DNA of 42,186 nt from Spirochaetales bacterium (lineage in GTDB: Bacteria > Spirochaetota > GWE2-31-10), in contig JAGANG010000026.1 of NCBI GenBank assembly GCA_017624275.1, forward strand, positions 1 to 42,186, written 5' to 3'. How positions within the stretch are numbered: position 1 is the first letter of the stretch; the number at the start of each line of letters is the position of its first letter. The position numbers and the translations under genes were made by a program. Below, piece by piece: positions 1-8,094 of this stretch. The notes under the pieces were generated by a model. The model was not told where the DNA came from and did no database searches. It worked only from the letters and a program-made list of their open reading frames with translations.

Positions 1-2126
1 ACGACAGTAACAACAGCGGAAACAACACAACGCAAAACGGCAACAACAGCGGAAACACCGACGAAAACGAGAACAACGACAGTAACAACAGCGGAAACAA
101 CACAACGCAAAACGGCAACAACAGCGGAAACACCGACGAAGACAACAAAGACGACGTTGTTACAACCGGTAAAATTGTCGGCAAAGCAACTTACACAAAC
201 ACTGCAAACCATGCAGGAATACAAGTAACCCTTGTTTCCTCTGACGGAATTGTAGCCTACGACTCACAAATCAGCAGTCGTTCACGTTCTGATGTATCCG
301 TAATGAAAAATGTAGTTACATCAGAAAGCGGCGAATATTCTTTTACCAACGTAAAAAAGGGCGTTTACACAATCTATGCTTCATCTGACGATTCTACCGA
401 AAAAGCTGTACTTACAAATGTAGTCGTGCAGGCAAACAAAGTAGTAACAGCAGCAGACTTAAACTTGACAGCTACAGGTTCTATCAGCGGAAAAGTAACA
501 CTCGACGGTAAAGAAAACGGCAATTTGGGAATTATGGTCTTTGTCGCAAGCACATCTTACATGTCTATGACTGACGACAGCGGAAATTTCACAATCTTTG
601 ACATTCCTGCCGGAGCTGATTACCAAATTGTGATAATGAAAGGTGACTACTGTACTATTTGGTCAAAAGTATCTGTAGAAGCCGGTAAAGAAAACATGCT
701 TGGTGATAAAAATATAACATCACAAAATTCTGATGACAAAAACTACAGCTTTATCTGGCAAGGTTCTTCTGCAACACCGCCGGCAAATCCTGAAAAATAT
801 TGGGCTTATTTTAATACAACAGACGGCAGCTCATACATCTACGACGGTGAAAAATGGACACTGCTTGCACAAGCCGGAAAAGATGGTGAAAACAGAGAGA
901 ACGGAAACGGTGGCTCATCTGTAGAATACAAAATTACTTATGAATTGAACGGAGGTATTAATAATCCAGATAATCCATTTTTCTTTACAGAAGATGATTA
1001 TATATACATAGAAGCACCTACAAAAGATGGTTATACATTTGCCGGGTGGTATGAAACTGCTGACTTTAGCGAAGGCAAAATAACCAGATTTGATAATATA
1101 GCCGAAAAAAGAACGGATGTAACACTTTATGCAAAATGGGTAGAGATAGAATCTAGCAGTATTTTTCTTTCAGGTCTAAACGGTGTTAATTGGGCAACAG
1201 ATACAAGTATAGGCGATGCAGATGCAATGACAAAAGGAGAAAATGACGTATGGACATTTACTTTTACTGCAGAAACCACAATACCATTCCCTTACGGATT
1301 TAAATTTTCAACAGAAAATGGATGGCTGGAACAGTATCAAGCGTATGATAAAAACAATCCAACTACTAATCTTGCTATGTTACAACCGGGTGAAGAAGCC
1401 GAGGTTTATTTCGCAACACAAGCAGAATTAGATGCAATAGATGAAGACGGAAATCGTATTCCCGACAATGCAACAAAATTTACAGTAGAATCTTTTTCAT
1501 TATTTATAGTAGATAATGAGTACACAATCACTTTCGATAAAACCAATATGAAAGTAAAAATATCAGGAGATTTCGAAGAGTTGTCATATTATGACTATGA
1601 TTTAGAATATATTTCCGGAAATATGACAGACTCTTCGATGATAGGACTGACAGATAATACATACACTTTTGTTGCTGATTATTATAATTACTTCACATTT
1701 TATACAGCTGACGGGGGATTCTATGCCGGTGGTGCAACTATCACAGCTTTGGATACAGAGTTTGCATTAGTTGCGAATAGTAATGAGTGTTACTTTGCTG
1801 ACGGTGTTTTGACGGAAGGGAAAATATATACAATTACTTTGATTGTAAAAGGAGAACACGAAGCTTACGTAAAAGTAACAGAAGCACAACCGGGAAGCAT
1901 AAGCATAACAAGTACACCGTATAAAACATCATATTATGTCGGTGAAGAATTAAATTTGGACGGACTTACAGTAGAAGCGACTTATTCTGATGGCTCTACA
2001 TTTGTAGTAACAGTAACATCTGATATGGTAAGCGGTTTTGATTCATCTGCTGTGGGTAATCAAACATTGACAGTTACATACGGCGATTGTACTGCGACTT
2101 TCGATGTGGAAGTAGTAGAAGAATAG
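1..2126 (+). CDS. Repeat-rich surface protein (5' end outside window)
   Basis: The reading frame is open from the window edge (codons in phase with position 3) to the TAG at 2124-2126, so the start lies upstream; the ATG at 303 is internal. In order the protein shows two 25-residue Asn/Ser/Gly/Thr-rich repeats, a carboxypeptidase-regulatory/SpaA-like beta domain (about 160-480, then 480-700) with GEYSFTNVKKGVYTIYA and GNFTIFDIPAGADYQI, and a segment WAYFNTTDGSSYIYDGEKWT leading into a short GKDGEN stretch. An InlB B-repeat (Flg_new) module follows (YELNGGINNPDNP, GYTFAGWYE, TLYAKW), then two beta-rich segments, and finally a bacterial Ig-like domain with YYVGEELNLDGLTVEATYSDG and VGNQTLTVTYG. 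Such mosaics are typical of secreted or outer-surface lipoproteins and adhesins of oral and gut treponemes. The exact ligand cannot be told. No C-terminal sorting motif is visible. It is followed by a strong terminator. Confidence 0.85.
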   Translation, partial: DSNNSGNNTTQNGNNSGNTDENENNDSNNSGNNTTQNGNNSGNTDEDNKDDVVTTGKIVGKATYTNTANHAGIQVTLVSSDGIVAYDSQISSRSRSDVSVMKNVVTSESGEYSFTNVKKGVYTIYASSDDSTEKAVLTNVVVQANKVVTAADLNLTATGSISGKVTLDGKENGNLGIMVFVASTSYMSMTDDSGNFTIFDIPAGADYQIVIMKGDYCTIWSKVSVEAGKENMLGDKNITSQNSDDKNYSFIWQGSSATPPANPEKYWAYFNTTDGSSYIYDGEKWTLLAQAGKDGENRENGNGGSSVEYKITYELNGGINNPDNPFFFTEDDYIYIEAPTKDGYTFAGWYETADFSEGKITRFDNIAEKRTDVTLYAKWVEIESSSIFLSGLNGVNWATDTSIGDADAMTKGENDVWTFTFTAETTIPFPYGFKFSTENGWLEQYQAYDKNNPTTNLAMLQPGEEAEVYFATQAELDAIDEDGNRIPDNATKFTVESFSLFIVDNEYTITFDKTNMKVKISGDFEELSYYDYDLEYISGNMTDSSMIGLTDNTYTFVADYYNYFTFYTADGGFYAGGATITALDTEFALVANSNECYFADGVLTEGKIYTITLIVKGEHEAYVKVTEAQPGSISITSTPYKTSYYVGEELNLDGLTVEATYSDGSTFVVTVTSDMVSGFDSSAVGNQTLTVTYGDCTATFDVEVVEE
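3..140 (+). repeat. 75-bp in-frame tandem repeat
   Basis: One 75-bp unit runs from 3 to 77 and a second copy begins at 78, identical until about 140, where it diverges into GAAGACAACAAAGAC. The window opens inside the array, so more copies may lie upstream. The unit is a multiple of three and encodes a 25-residue hydrophilic linker (D-S-N-N-S-G-N-N-T-T-Q-N-G-N-N-S-G-N...). Smaller sub-repeats (AACAACAGCGGAAAC) occur twice within each unit. Confidence 0.9.
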
Positions 2127-2139
2127 TTTTTTAATTTAA

Positions 2140-2169
2140 GGAGCGGAGAAAACTTTCCGCTCCTTTTTT
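2140..2169 (+). terminator. Rho-independent terminator of the surface protein gene
   Basis: GGAGCGGA at 2140-2147 pairs perfectly with TCCGCTCC at 2156-2163, leaving an 8-base loop, and is followed at once by six T. It lies 14 bases after the stop codon. Confidence 0.9.
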
Positions 2170-2187
2170 ATGGTTTTAATCGGTTCG

Positions 2188-2360
2188 GTATTTAACTGAC
2201 GTTAAATACTCCGTTCTACGATTTGGCTTGCAGACACAGTGAAAACTGTGTCGAAAACAAATCGATAGCAAAGAGTTGTGGTGAGTACGTTTTACGTACG
2301 AACGAAATATTTTCCTGTAGAAAATATCAAACGAATGCGTTATTACGTTCCTTACGGAAC
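2188..2360. repeat. String of short perfect hairpins
   Basis: Consecutive inverted repeats fill this non-coding stretch. GTATTTAAC/GTTAAATAC (2188-2209) has a 4-base loop. CGATTTG/CAAATCG (2219-2264) encloses a perfect 8-bp stem GACACAGT-GAAA-ACTGTGTC (2233-2252). GTACGT-TTT-ACGTAC is at 2285-2299. ATATTTTC-CTGTA-GAAAATAT is at 2307-2327. AACG-AATG-CGTT is at 2330-2341, and GTTCC-TTAC-GGAAC at 2347-2360. None is followed by a T-run. The region lies just downstream of the broken Rpn gene and of the terminator at 2140. It may be a REP/MITE-like repeat or a structured RNA; nothing in this window repeats it. Confidence 0.6.
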
Positions 2361-2366
2361 TCACCG

Positions 2367-2606
2367 TTACAATTTTTCTATTTCCTCAGGCGACAGACCG
2401 GTAACTTTTGATACTTTTTCAATCGAATCACCGAAAGCTAATAAAGTTTTCGCTGTTTCAAGTTTGGCTTGTTGTGCTCCCAAAGAAATGCCTTCTTTGC
2501 GTCCATATTCTTCGCCGGCAGAAAATCCATCTTCATACGCTTCTTTTCGTTAAACGGCAATATCTGTGTCATAATCATATTCTGCTAATAACATATTTTG
2601 CACCTC
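2367..2606 (-). pseudogene. 3' remnant of an Rpn-family (PD-(D/E)XK) gene
   Basis: Read on the minus strand this encodes EVQNMLLAEYDYDTDIAV, a TAA stop (2550-2552), then RKEAYEDGFSAGEEYG, about 30 further residues, and TGLSPEEIEKL before the final stop. It matches the C-terminal 75 or so residues of the intact gene at 19311-20201 closely, including at the nucleotide level, but the Gln codon CAA has become TAA. Upstream of GAGGTGCAAAAT the similarity stops abruptly at about 2607, so the whole nuclease domain is missing. This is a decayed copy of a family that spreads through treponeme genomes. The ATG at 2594 could at most give a 14-residue peptide. Confidence 0.85.
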
Positions 2607-2852
2607 CGAACCATTATCAAGAACAATTATTCTCGGATGGACACCTTCGAATTAAACATTTCTTTTATCGCTTCGCCTCCCGTGACTTATTTACTTTCTT
2701 TGCTAATAGAAAGCAACTTTTCAGAAGTGAAGGCTGTCCGACCAATACTGTGGCATTTGATAAACAAGATTTCATCGATAAAATCATCTGTGGATTATCT
2801 ATAAAAATAGAAAAGGAATTAAATAATTATTTGGATAAACATTTGCAAAAAT
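2607..2852. other. Intergenic stretch with no recognised gene
   Basis: An open frame on the plus strand runs through to 2854 and ends in a lysine-rich helix-like segment (KIEKELNNYLDKHLQK). It has no ribosome binding site or plausible start of its own and spans the antisense of the Rpn remnant, so it may be the tail of another decayed gene. Nothing else can be supported here. Confidence 0.4.
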
Positions 2853-2880
2853 AAAAAAGCTCGTCAGAAAACTAACGAGC
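2853..2880 (-). terminator. Terminator of the STAS-like gene
   Basis: On the minus strand GCTCGT (2880-2875) pairs with ACGAGC (2864-2859) around a 10-base loop and is followed by six T (2858-2853). It sits 21 bases after the stop of the gene that ends at 2902. Confidence 0.8.
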
Positions 2881-2901
2881 CGATATTAAAACTGAGTTTT
2901 A

Positions 2902-3300
2902 TTAAACATGTATATCTTTTTGCAACCATTCCAGAACTTCTTTTACCGTAGCAAAATGCCCCTCGATTACGCCGGTATGCGAAACTTTTGTATTCGTTTT
3001 AGTTTGAGCTTTCAACATTACCGAATCACCTTCCGCAAAACCGAAAGCTTTGCATCCGGCATTAACAAATTCTTTAGTCATTTTTACTAATTGTCCTACT
3101 TCATCCGGCCCTACAGGTTCCATTTGTGTACAATCGGCAATATATGCCCAATCTTTCCCTTTCCAAACAGAAGCGTGCTTTAAAACAGTTTCAGTCAACC
3201 ATTTCAAATCATCTACATTCGTATGACCGTTCCCTGCCGAAAGTATAATTTTTCGTCCCATAACTACTTCTACTGACTGTGTTCCGTGTGTTTCTTTCAT
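2902..3300 (-). CDS. Small SpoIIAA/STAS-like protein
   Basis: A 132-residue soluble protein when started at the ATG at 3300, which has GAGG eight bases upstream. An in-frame ATG at 3339 would add 13 residues but has no ribosome binding site. The alternating beta-strand/helix pattern (VEVVMGRKIILSAGNGHTN, WAYIADCTQMEPVGPDEV, AFGFAEGDSVMLKAQT, EVLEWLQKDI) resembles the SpoIIAA-like/STAS fold used in anti-anti-sigma factors and related sensors. I cannot assign a partner. The conserved Ser/Thr of true anti-sigma antagonists is not obvious, so a phospho-switch role is not supported. It is divergent from a chemotaxis receptor, has its own good promoter (3384-3412) and its own terminator. Confidence 0.6.
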   Translation of the reverse strand: MKETHGTQSVEVVMGRKIILSAGNGHTNVDDLKWLTETVLKHASVWKGKDWAYIADCTQMEPVGPDEVGQLVKMTKEFVNAGCKAFGFAEGDSVMLKAQTKTNTKVSHTGVIEGHFATVKEVLEWLQKDIHV

Positions 3301-3383
3301 ATTCAAAACCTCATTATCGTGAATTACAAGTAAAGGCATATTAACATCAATTACTTGGTGTAAATGTCTCGTGTTGTTCGTTG

Positions 3384-3412
3384 ATTTTATTATTAGGTAT
3401 TTAATCTGTCAA
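3384..3412 (-). promoter_or_regulatory. Sigma70-type promoter for the STAS-like gene
   Basis: On the minus strand a perfect -35 TTGACA (3412-3407), a 17-base spacer and a -10 TAAAAT (3389-3384) point towards the gene starting at 3300. The start of transcription would fall near 3377. Confidence 0.65.
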
Positions 3413-3607
3413 TTTTCAATTTTATTTTTCAGAATAATTTAAAAAAAAAATTATCATGTAGCCAATGTTACCGAAAGTGAGTCCGTTTATTGCTATTTTA
3501 TTACAGAAATCTCAAAAATAAATTAAGGAATGCTACATAATAAGATATTTTTTATCGAAGTAATAATAAGTGCTATAAATAGTACTTTGTGATGGAGGCT
3601 GTAAATA

Positions 3608-5470
3608 ATGAAATTCTCATTTTCAAATATCAAACAGAAATTATTAAATATCGGGAAATCTTTAAAAACTCGATTTATCATAATATTTACTTCATTTATA
3701 CTAATTTCATGTATCGTTATATGCATATTTGCCGGTAACGCAATTTTGAAAACCGGAGAACGTTTAGGAACAGAACGCGGATTTTTGGCTGTAGAAAAAG
3801 CAATGAACTACATCAACGGAGACTCTTTCGAAAAACTTTCTATGACAGAAAATGCAAACGATCCGTTTTACGAAGAAATTCGAAATTGGTTATTTTCCAT
3901 AAAACAATCTGTCGGATGTAAATATTTCTACACAATGGCAAAATCTGAAGGCACCATTTTTAAATATGTCATCGACGGTAGTTGTGAACCGACTGATATT
4001 GAAAACTTTTCGACAATAGGTACAGCCGAAGATTTGTCATTATGGGGAGCTGAAGTTTTCAAAGTTATGACAGAAGGAAAAATAGTCAGCACAGGTTTTG
4101 AAAATCATGATGTTTGGGGCTGGACTATAAGTACTTACGGTCCGATAAAAAATTCTTCCGGAAATATTGTCGGTTTTGTAGGATGCGACTTCGACGTAAA
4201 TTCTTTAATACAATCTGTTAATTCTAAAATCAGAAACATAATATTAATCGGATTATTATTTATGATAATCGGAATTGTTTTGGTTTATATTTTTACCAAT
4301 ATGATTTTTAAATCCATGAAAACAATTTCAGATGCAATGACCGAAATAACAAACGGAAACAGCGATTTGACAACCAGAATTCCGGTAAAAGGCGATAATG
4401 AACTAAGTTCACTTGCAGTAAGTTGTAATAATGTAATTGCCAATTTAGAAGAACTTATCATCAATTTAAAAAATGAAACAAATATCCTTTCACAGACAGA
4501 AGCTCAAGTTCATGACAAATTAAATATTCATATACAGCAACTTTCGGCAACCGTTATGGGAGTTGAAGAAATTGACAACAGCATTACCGAACAAAATCTA
4601 AAAATGGAAAATGTCGACAGCGGAGTACATAACGTAGAAGACAAAATAAACGCACTTGATGAGCGAATCATCGAACAATCAGGAGCAATCGGACAAGCTT
4701 CATCTGCAATAGAAGAAATTTCTGCAAATATTCAATCTGTCACAAACAACATTGATTTTATTATGAAAGAATATTCTTCCCTTGTAAGCGAATCGGGGAC
4801 AGGACGAAATCTACTGGAAAATGTATCAGAACAAATCGAACAAATCGCACAACAATCTAAAAATCTAAATGAAGCCAACAGTGTAATCACAAAAATTGCA
4901 TCAAAAACAAATATGCTTGCTATGAATGCGGCAATAGAAGCTGCTCATGCCGGTGAAGCAGGAAAAGGATTCAGTGTTGTTGCTGATGAAATTAGAAAAT
5001 TAGCCGAAACTTCATCATTCGAATCTACAGCGATTCGTGATTTACTCGTAGATATTACATCTTCAATAGAGAAAATAGTAACTTCATCAAAACTTTCGGC
5101 TGAAGCTTTCGAAAGTGTAGGAAATAGAATACAGCAACTTGACAACTTAATGTTGGAAATTCAAAACGGAATGCAAGAAGAAAGTGCCGGATTGGCAAAT
5201 ATTCTCGATGCGATGAAAACCCTCGACAATACAACACATGATGTAACACAAGCATCATCACATATGAAATCAGTCAGCAGCGATGTGTTTAATCAAATAA
5301 AAGAACTTCAAAATATGTCAAACGAAGCTCTTTTAAAATCATCGATAATCGCCGGCACGATTTCTGAAATGCAACAAACAGCTGTAACGGTTTCGGATGC
5401 TTCCGAGAAAAACGGAGAATCGGCAAGAAATTTCATTAAAATACTCAATAACTTTAAAATTAAAAAATAA
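3608..5470 (+). CDS. Methyl-accepting chemotaxis protein (Cache-HAMP-MA)
   Basis: A 620-residue membrane receptor that would sense a periplasmic ligand and control CheA/CheW and flagellar rotation. GGAGG lies nine bases before the ATG. Residues 22-44 form the first membrane helix and about 45-205 a periplasmic Cache-like sensor domain ([41 protein letters not shown]). The second helix is at about 210-235, a HAMP linker at 235-290 ([19 protein letters not shown]), and then the long signalling coiled coil. The conserved hairpin tip is at about 428-465: [20 protein letters not shown], followed by [16 protein letters not shown]. Gln/Glu pairs in the flanking helices are possible methylation sites. 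There is no CheR-binding pentapeptide at the C-terminus. The gene is alone, with a terminator just behind it. The ligand is unknown. Confidence 0.95.
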   Translation: MKFSFSNIKQKLLNIGKSLKTRFIIIFTSFILISCIVICIFAGNAILKTGERLGTERGFLAVEKAMNYINGDSFEKLSMTENANDPFYEEIRNWLFSIKQSVGCKYFYTMAKSEGTIFKYVIDGSCEPTDIENFSTIGTAEDLSLWGAEVFKVMTEGKIVSTGFENHDVWGWTISTYGPIKNSSGNIVGFVGCDFDVNSLIQSVNSKIRNIILIGLLFMIIGIVLVYIFTNMIFKSMKTISDAMTEITNGNSDLTTRIPVKGDNELSSLAVSCNNVIANLEELIINLKNETNILSQTEAQVHDKLNIHIQQLSATVMGVEEIDNSITEQNLKMENVDSGVHNVEDKINALDERIIEQSGAIGQASSAIEEISANIQSVTNNIDFIMKEYSSLVSESGTGRNLLENVSEQIEQIAQQSKNLNEANSVITKIASKTNMLAMNAAIEAAHAGEAGKGFSVVADEIRKLAETSSFESTAIRDLLVDITSSIEKIVTSSKLSAEAFESVGNRIQQLDNLMLEIQNGMQEESAGLANILDAMKTLDNTTHDVTQASSHMKSVSSDVFNQIKELQNMSNEALLKSSIIAGTISEMQQTAVTVSDASEKNGESARNFIKILNNFKIKK

Positions 5471-5481
5471 TTTCTAAATAA

Positions 5482-5511
5482 AAATGGGGTACTCAACTAC
5501 CCCATTTTTTG
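5482..5511. terminator. Terminator between MCP and DUF763 genes
   Basis: A perfect 10-bp stem AAATGGGGTA (5482-5491) / TACCCCATTT (5498-5507) with loop CTCAAC is followed by a T-run on the plus strand and, less strictly, by TTTTTATTT on the minus strand. It may serve the two convergent genes. Confidence 0.9.
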
Positions 5512-5546
5512 TCTTACTAAAATAATTAATTCCCTCTCTTTTTTCT

Positions 5547-6710
5547 CTAATCCATTACCGTACGACCGCCCCATTCTTTTGAATGAGCTTTTTCGTATGC
5601 TATGACGGCATCAAAATCTGCTTCAGGTTGGCAATGAGCTTCTATTTCCAGTGCGGTTTTGTGAAGTCGCTGCAAACATTCGGTTTTATCATTGTTGCCG
5701 AGGCGGGAACTACGGATGCAATCTCTTAAAACATGAATTGATTGATCGTAAACTTTAAGCGGAACCGGAAACGGATGACCATCTTTCCCGCCGTGAGCAA
5801 AAGAAAATCTTGCCGGATCAGAAAAACGAGAAGGCGTACCGTAAACTACTTCACTTATAAGTGTCAAAGATTGAATAGTCCGGGGACCGAGCCCCTTTGT
5901 AAGTAAAAGATTATCAAAATCTGCCGGCTGAGTTTCATAAGCAGTTGCCAATACCGCACCTAAACGCTTTAAATCAACATCTCGTGACATGACTTCATGA
6001 TGTCTGGGTAAAACTATAGATTTATATTCAGCTACTACTTTATCCGGATTTTCCTTTGTCAGTTCCATTACGGCAGATTTTGCAGAACGAGCCTGAATAT
6101 CCGTAAGATTAAGGATTTTTCCTTGATTGCGTCCGACAACACCGGAATGAGGAGTTTCGGTAAATGCTTGTAAATTACCGGAAAACCAATGATAACGACG
6201 AGCTGTTTTTGTTTGAGTATTCATACCCTGTTGTACAACCGCCCAGTCGCCTTCGTCGGTAATTATAAAATTGTGCATATATAATTGAAAACCGTCTTGG
6301 ATTGCGGTGTTGTCAACTTTCGCACAGAGACGACTTGTTTGTGCCAATTCGTCTCCGTTCAGTCCGGTACGCATTCCAAAATCCACAAGCTCGTCAGGAG
6401 TTTTTAACGAATATTTACCTCTGCCACCACAAAAATAAATTCCCAATTCTTTAAAAAGCGGATTTACTCCACGCTTTAATGCTCCCATTACGCTGGTAGT
6501 GATTCCGGAAGAATGCCAATCCATGCCGAGTACGGCTCCCAGTGATTGGAACCAAAGCGGATCGCTTAATCTGAGTAAAACTTCTTTTTTACCGAAGTTG
6601 TAAACAAGCGATTCGACAATGAGCGTACCCAGTTCTTTCATTCGTTGAGAAAGCCAATGCGGTACATTACCATAGTGTAGCGGTAAATCGGCATGACCGG
6701 TTTTTCCCAT
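5547..6710 (-). CDS. DUF763 family protein
   Basis: A 387-residue protein of the DUF763 family, found mainly in archaea and scattered bacteria; its biochemical role is not known to me. Family hallmarks are visible: GKTGHADLPLHYG at the N-terminus, MDWHSSGITTSVMGALKRG (about 79-97), CGGRGKYSLKTPDELVDFG (113-131) and VLPRHHEVMSRDVD (about 232-245). Residues around 268-280 (TKGLGPRTIQSLTLI) look like a helix-hairpin-helix of the DNA-glycosylase type, and many family members are annotated near DNA metabolism; that is only suggestive. It starts two bases after the stop of the phosphatase lipoprotein gene, with AAGGAT at the end of that gene serving as ribosome binding site, so the two are one transcript. 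No signal peptide, hence cytoplasmic. Confidence 0.85.
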   Translation of the reverse strand: MGKTGHADLPLHYGNVPHWLSQRMKELGTLIVESLVYNFGKKEVLLRLSDPLWFQSLGAVLGMDWHSSGITTSVMGALKRGVNPLFKELGIYFCGGRGKYSLKTPDELVDFGMRTGLNGDELAQTSRLCAKVDNTAIQDGFQLYMHNFIITDEGDWAVVQQGMNTQTKTARRYHWFSGNLQAFTETPHSGVVGRNQGKILNLTDIQARSAKSAVMELTKENPDKVVAEYKSIVLPRHHEVMSRDVDLKRLGAVLATAYETQPADFDNLLLTKGLGPRTIQSLTLISEVVYGTPSRFSDPARFSFAHGGKDGHPFPVPLKVYDQSIHVLRDCIRSSRLGNNDKTECLQRLHKTALEIEAHCQPEADFDAVIAYEKAHSKEWGGRTVMD

Positions 6711-6712
6711 TA

Positions 6713-7948
6713 TTAATCCTTAGATGTAAGTTTTTTTACTGCATTATCTATGTCTTCCTGTGTAAGACTGCCGGATTTAACGAAATAGTCAGTAACTTCT
6801 TGTTGCAAATTTTCTACATTATCAATTTCCTTTTCCAACATTCGTTCAAAAGAATATTTCAAAAGACGATAACTTCGATATTCTCCCGTACCCATTTCGT
6901 TTGTTTTCTGATAATCCTCTAAAATCTCATCCCATTCGGCACCGCACAAAGCAGCCAAAGTTGCGGAAACAACACCAGTTCTGTCACTTCCGAGACGACA
7001 ATGAACATAAAACGGTGCCGGAGCTTTATTTATAAAATGAACTATTTTCGCAATCTGTTCTTGAAACTCTTTAGAAGCAGAACGGTAATAAACCGTATTA
7101 TAGGAAGAATTTAGATTTAATTGATTTCCCGCATTAATTATTTCCTGCTGATATTCGCAAATGCTTTCACGCTTATTCGGTACTTCATTTCCGGACAAAC
7201 AAATTATAGAATTGATTTTATTCGCTTTTAGAAGTTTTTTTACCAGTTCAATACGTGTTCTTTCTGTATCTAAGTCGGAACGAGAAATTTTGTAAGGATG
7301 ATAACCTCGCCAAAGCATTTCAGTTGCCGGAACTTGGCGAACATTGGAAAGTATTGCAATGTGTTTTTTGTTACGAATATTAAAATCTGAAAGCGGTTTT
7401 TTTACCTGCATAGCTTTTTGTGCAGATACAACTTCTTCCGAATTATCTTGTACTCGCAATAATACATGATTTGAACCGGCTTTAAATCCCGGTAAATTTG
7501 TTTTCGATGCCGGTTCTTCAACTTTCAATGTGTCTTCATGGATAATATAAAATTTAAATTCCGGAAAACCGCAATTACCCGGAGCAGCCACATCATAATA
7601 AGGCAATTCTAAAATTTGCAAATTACTGTTTTCTACCGGAGATAACAGCCATTTATTGTCTATTCCCTTTAGCCAGCCGTTAAAAGAGCCTTCGATGAAA
7701 ACTTTTAGTTTACCGGAAATTCCGTACAATTCCGGCGAGAAAACAAAAACGATATTACCGTTTGCAAGTTCTTGGTATCCCAGCTCCTTATTCAAATCTG
7801 TAGGAACAAAGGATTCTTGCTCTTTTAAAATTTTATTTACCTTGTTGTCTTTTTTGACGGGCTCAGAAGTGTGATTTACCGTTTGAGCTGTAGTTTTACA
7901 TGAAGTTAATCCCAATATTAAGAACAAAATTAATAAATAGTTTTTCAT
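6713..7948 (-). CDS. Lipoprotein: CBM48-like domain plus tyrosine/dual-specificity phosphatase
   Basis: A 411-residue lipoprotein. The ATG at 7948 is chosen because AAAGGGG precedes it and MKNYLLILFLILGLTSC is a clear lipoprotein signal with the acylated Cys at residue 17; the frame extends 18 codons further without support. Residues about 60-165 resemble the AMPK-beta/CBM48 glycogen-binding fold (KLKVFIEGSFNGW, FPEFKFYIIHED). Residues about 190-395 form a protein tyrosine/dual-specificity phosphatase with the complete P-loop HCRLGSDRTG (His316, Cys317, Arg323) and an upstream segment starting NKKHIAILSNVRQVPATEMLWRG. The nucleophile Cys and Arg are intact, so activity is expected, in the periplasm or on the outer membrane. 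The carbohydrate-binding assignment is by sequence pattern and weaker. It leads an operon with the DUF763 gene and has a promoter at 7974-8002. Confidence 0.85.
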   Translation of the reverse strand: MKNYLLILFLILGLTSCKTTAQTVNHTSEPVKKDNKVNKILKEQESFVPTDLNKELGYQELANGNIVFVFSPELYGISGKLKVFIEGSFNGWLKGIDNKWLLSPVENSNLQILELPYYDVAAPGNCGFPEFKFYIIHEDTLKVEEPASKTNLPGFKAGSNHVLLRVQDNSEEVVSAQKAMQVKKPLSDFNIRNKKHIAILSNVRQVPATEMLWRGYHPYKISRSDLDTERTRIELVKKLLKANKINSIICLSGNEVPNKRESICEYQQEIINAGNQLNLNSSYNTVYYRSASKEFQEQIAKIVHFINKAPAPFYVHCRLGSDRTGVVSATLAALCGAEWDEILEDYQKTNEMGTGEYRSYRLLKYSFERMLEKEIDNVENLQQEVTDYFVKSGSLTQEDIDNAVKKLTSKD

Positions 7949-7973
7949 AATTACCCCTTTCTTTAATAGAAGA

Positions 7974-8002
7974 AAATTAGAATAGCTTTGATTAATTGTC
8001 AA
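7974..8002 (-). promoter_or_regulatory. Sigma70-type promoter for the phosphatase operon
   Basis: On the minus strand a perfect -35 TTGACA (8002-7997), a 17-base spacer and a -10 TAATTT (7979-7974), ending about 25 bases before the ATG at 7948. Confidence 0.6.
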
Positions 8003-8094
8003 GAAGGTATAAAAAACAAAGGCTTACTTGCTATTTCTTTCAAACTACGTTAAAAAATATTATTGATAAGATTAAATTATTTTGGGGAGCAAAT

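Noticed and set aside
2190..2207. ATTTAAC/GTTAAAT resembling integron attC core sites (RYYYAAC/GTTRRRY)
   Set aside because: Only four bases separate the halves and no inner L-box pair is present, whereas attC sites are far longer. It is better explained as one of a series of hairpins.
2408..2854. 148-codon plus-strand frame
   Set aside because: It runs antisense through the Rpn remnant and has no ribosome binding site or recognisable domain.
7996..8094. Upstream in-frame start for purB
   Set aside because: The extra 33 residues match nothing in the family, overlap the divergent promoter, and lack a ribosome binding site; the ATG at 8095 has GGGGAG.
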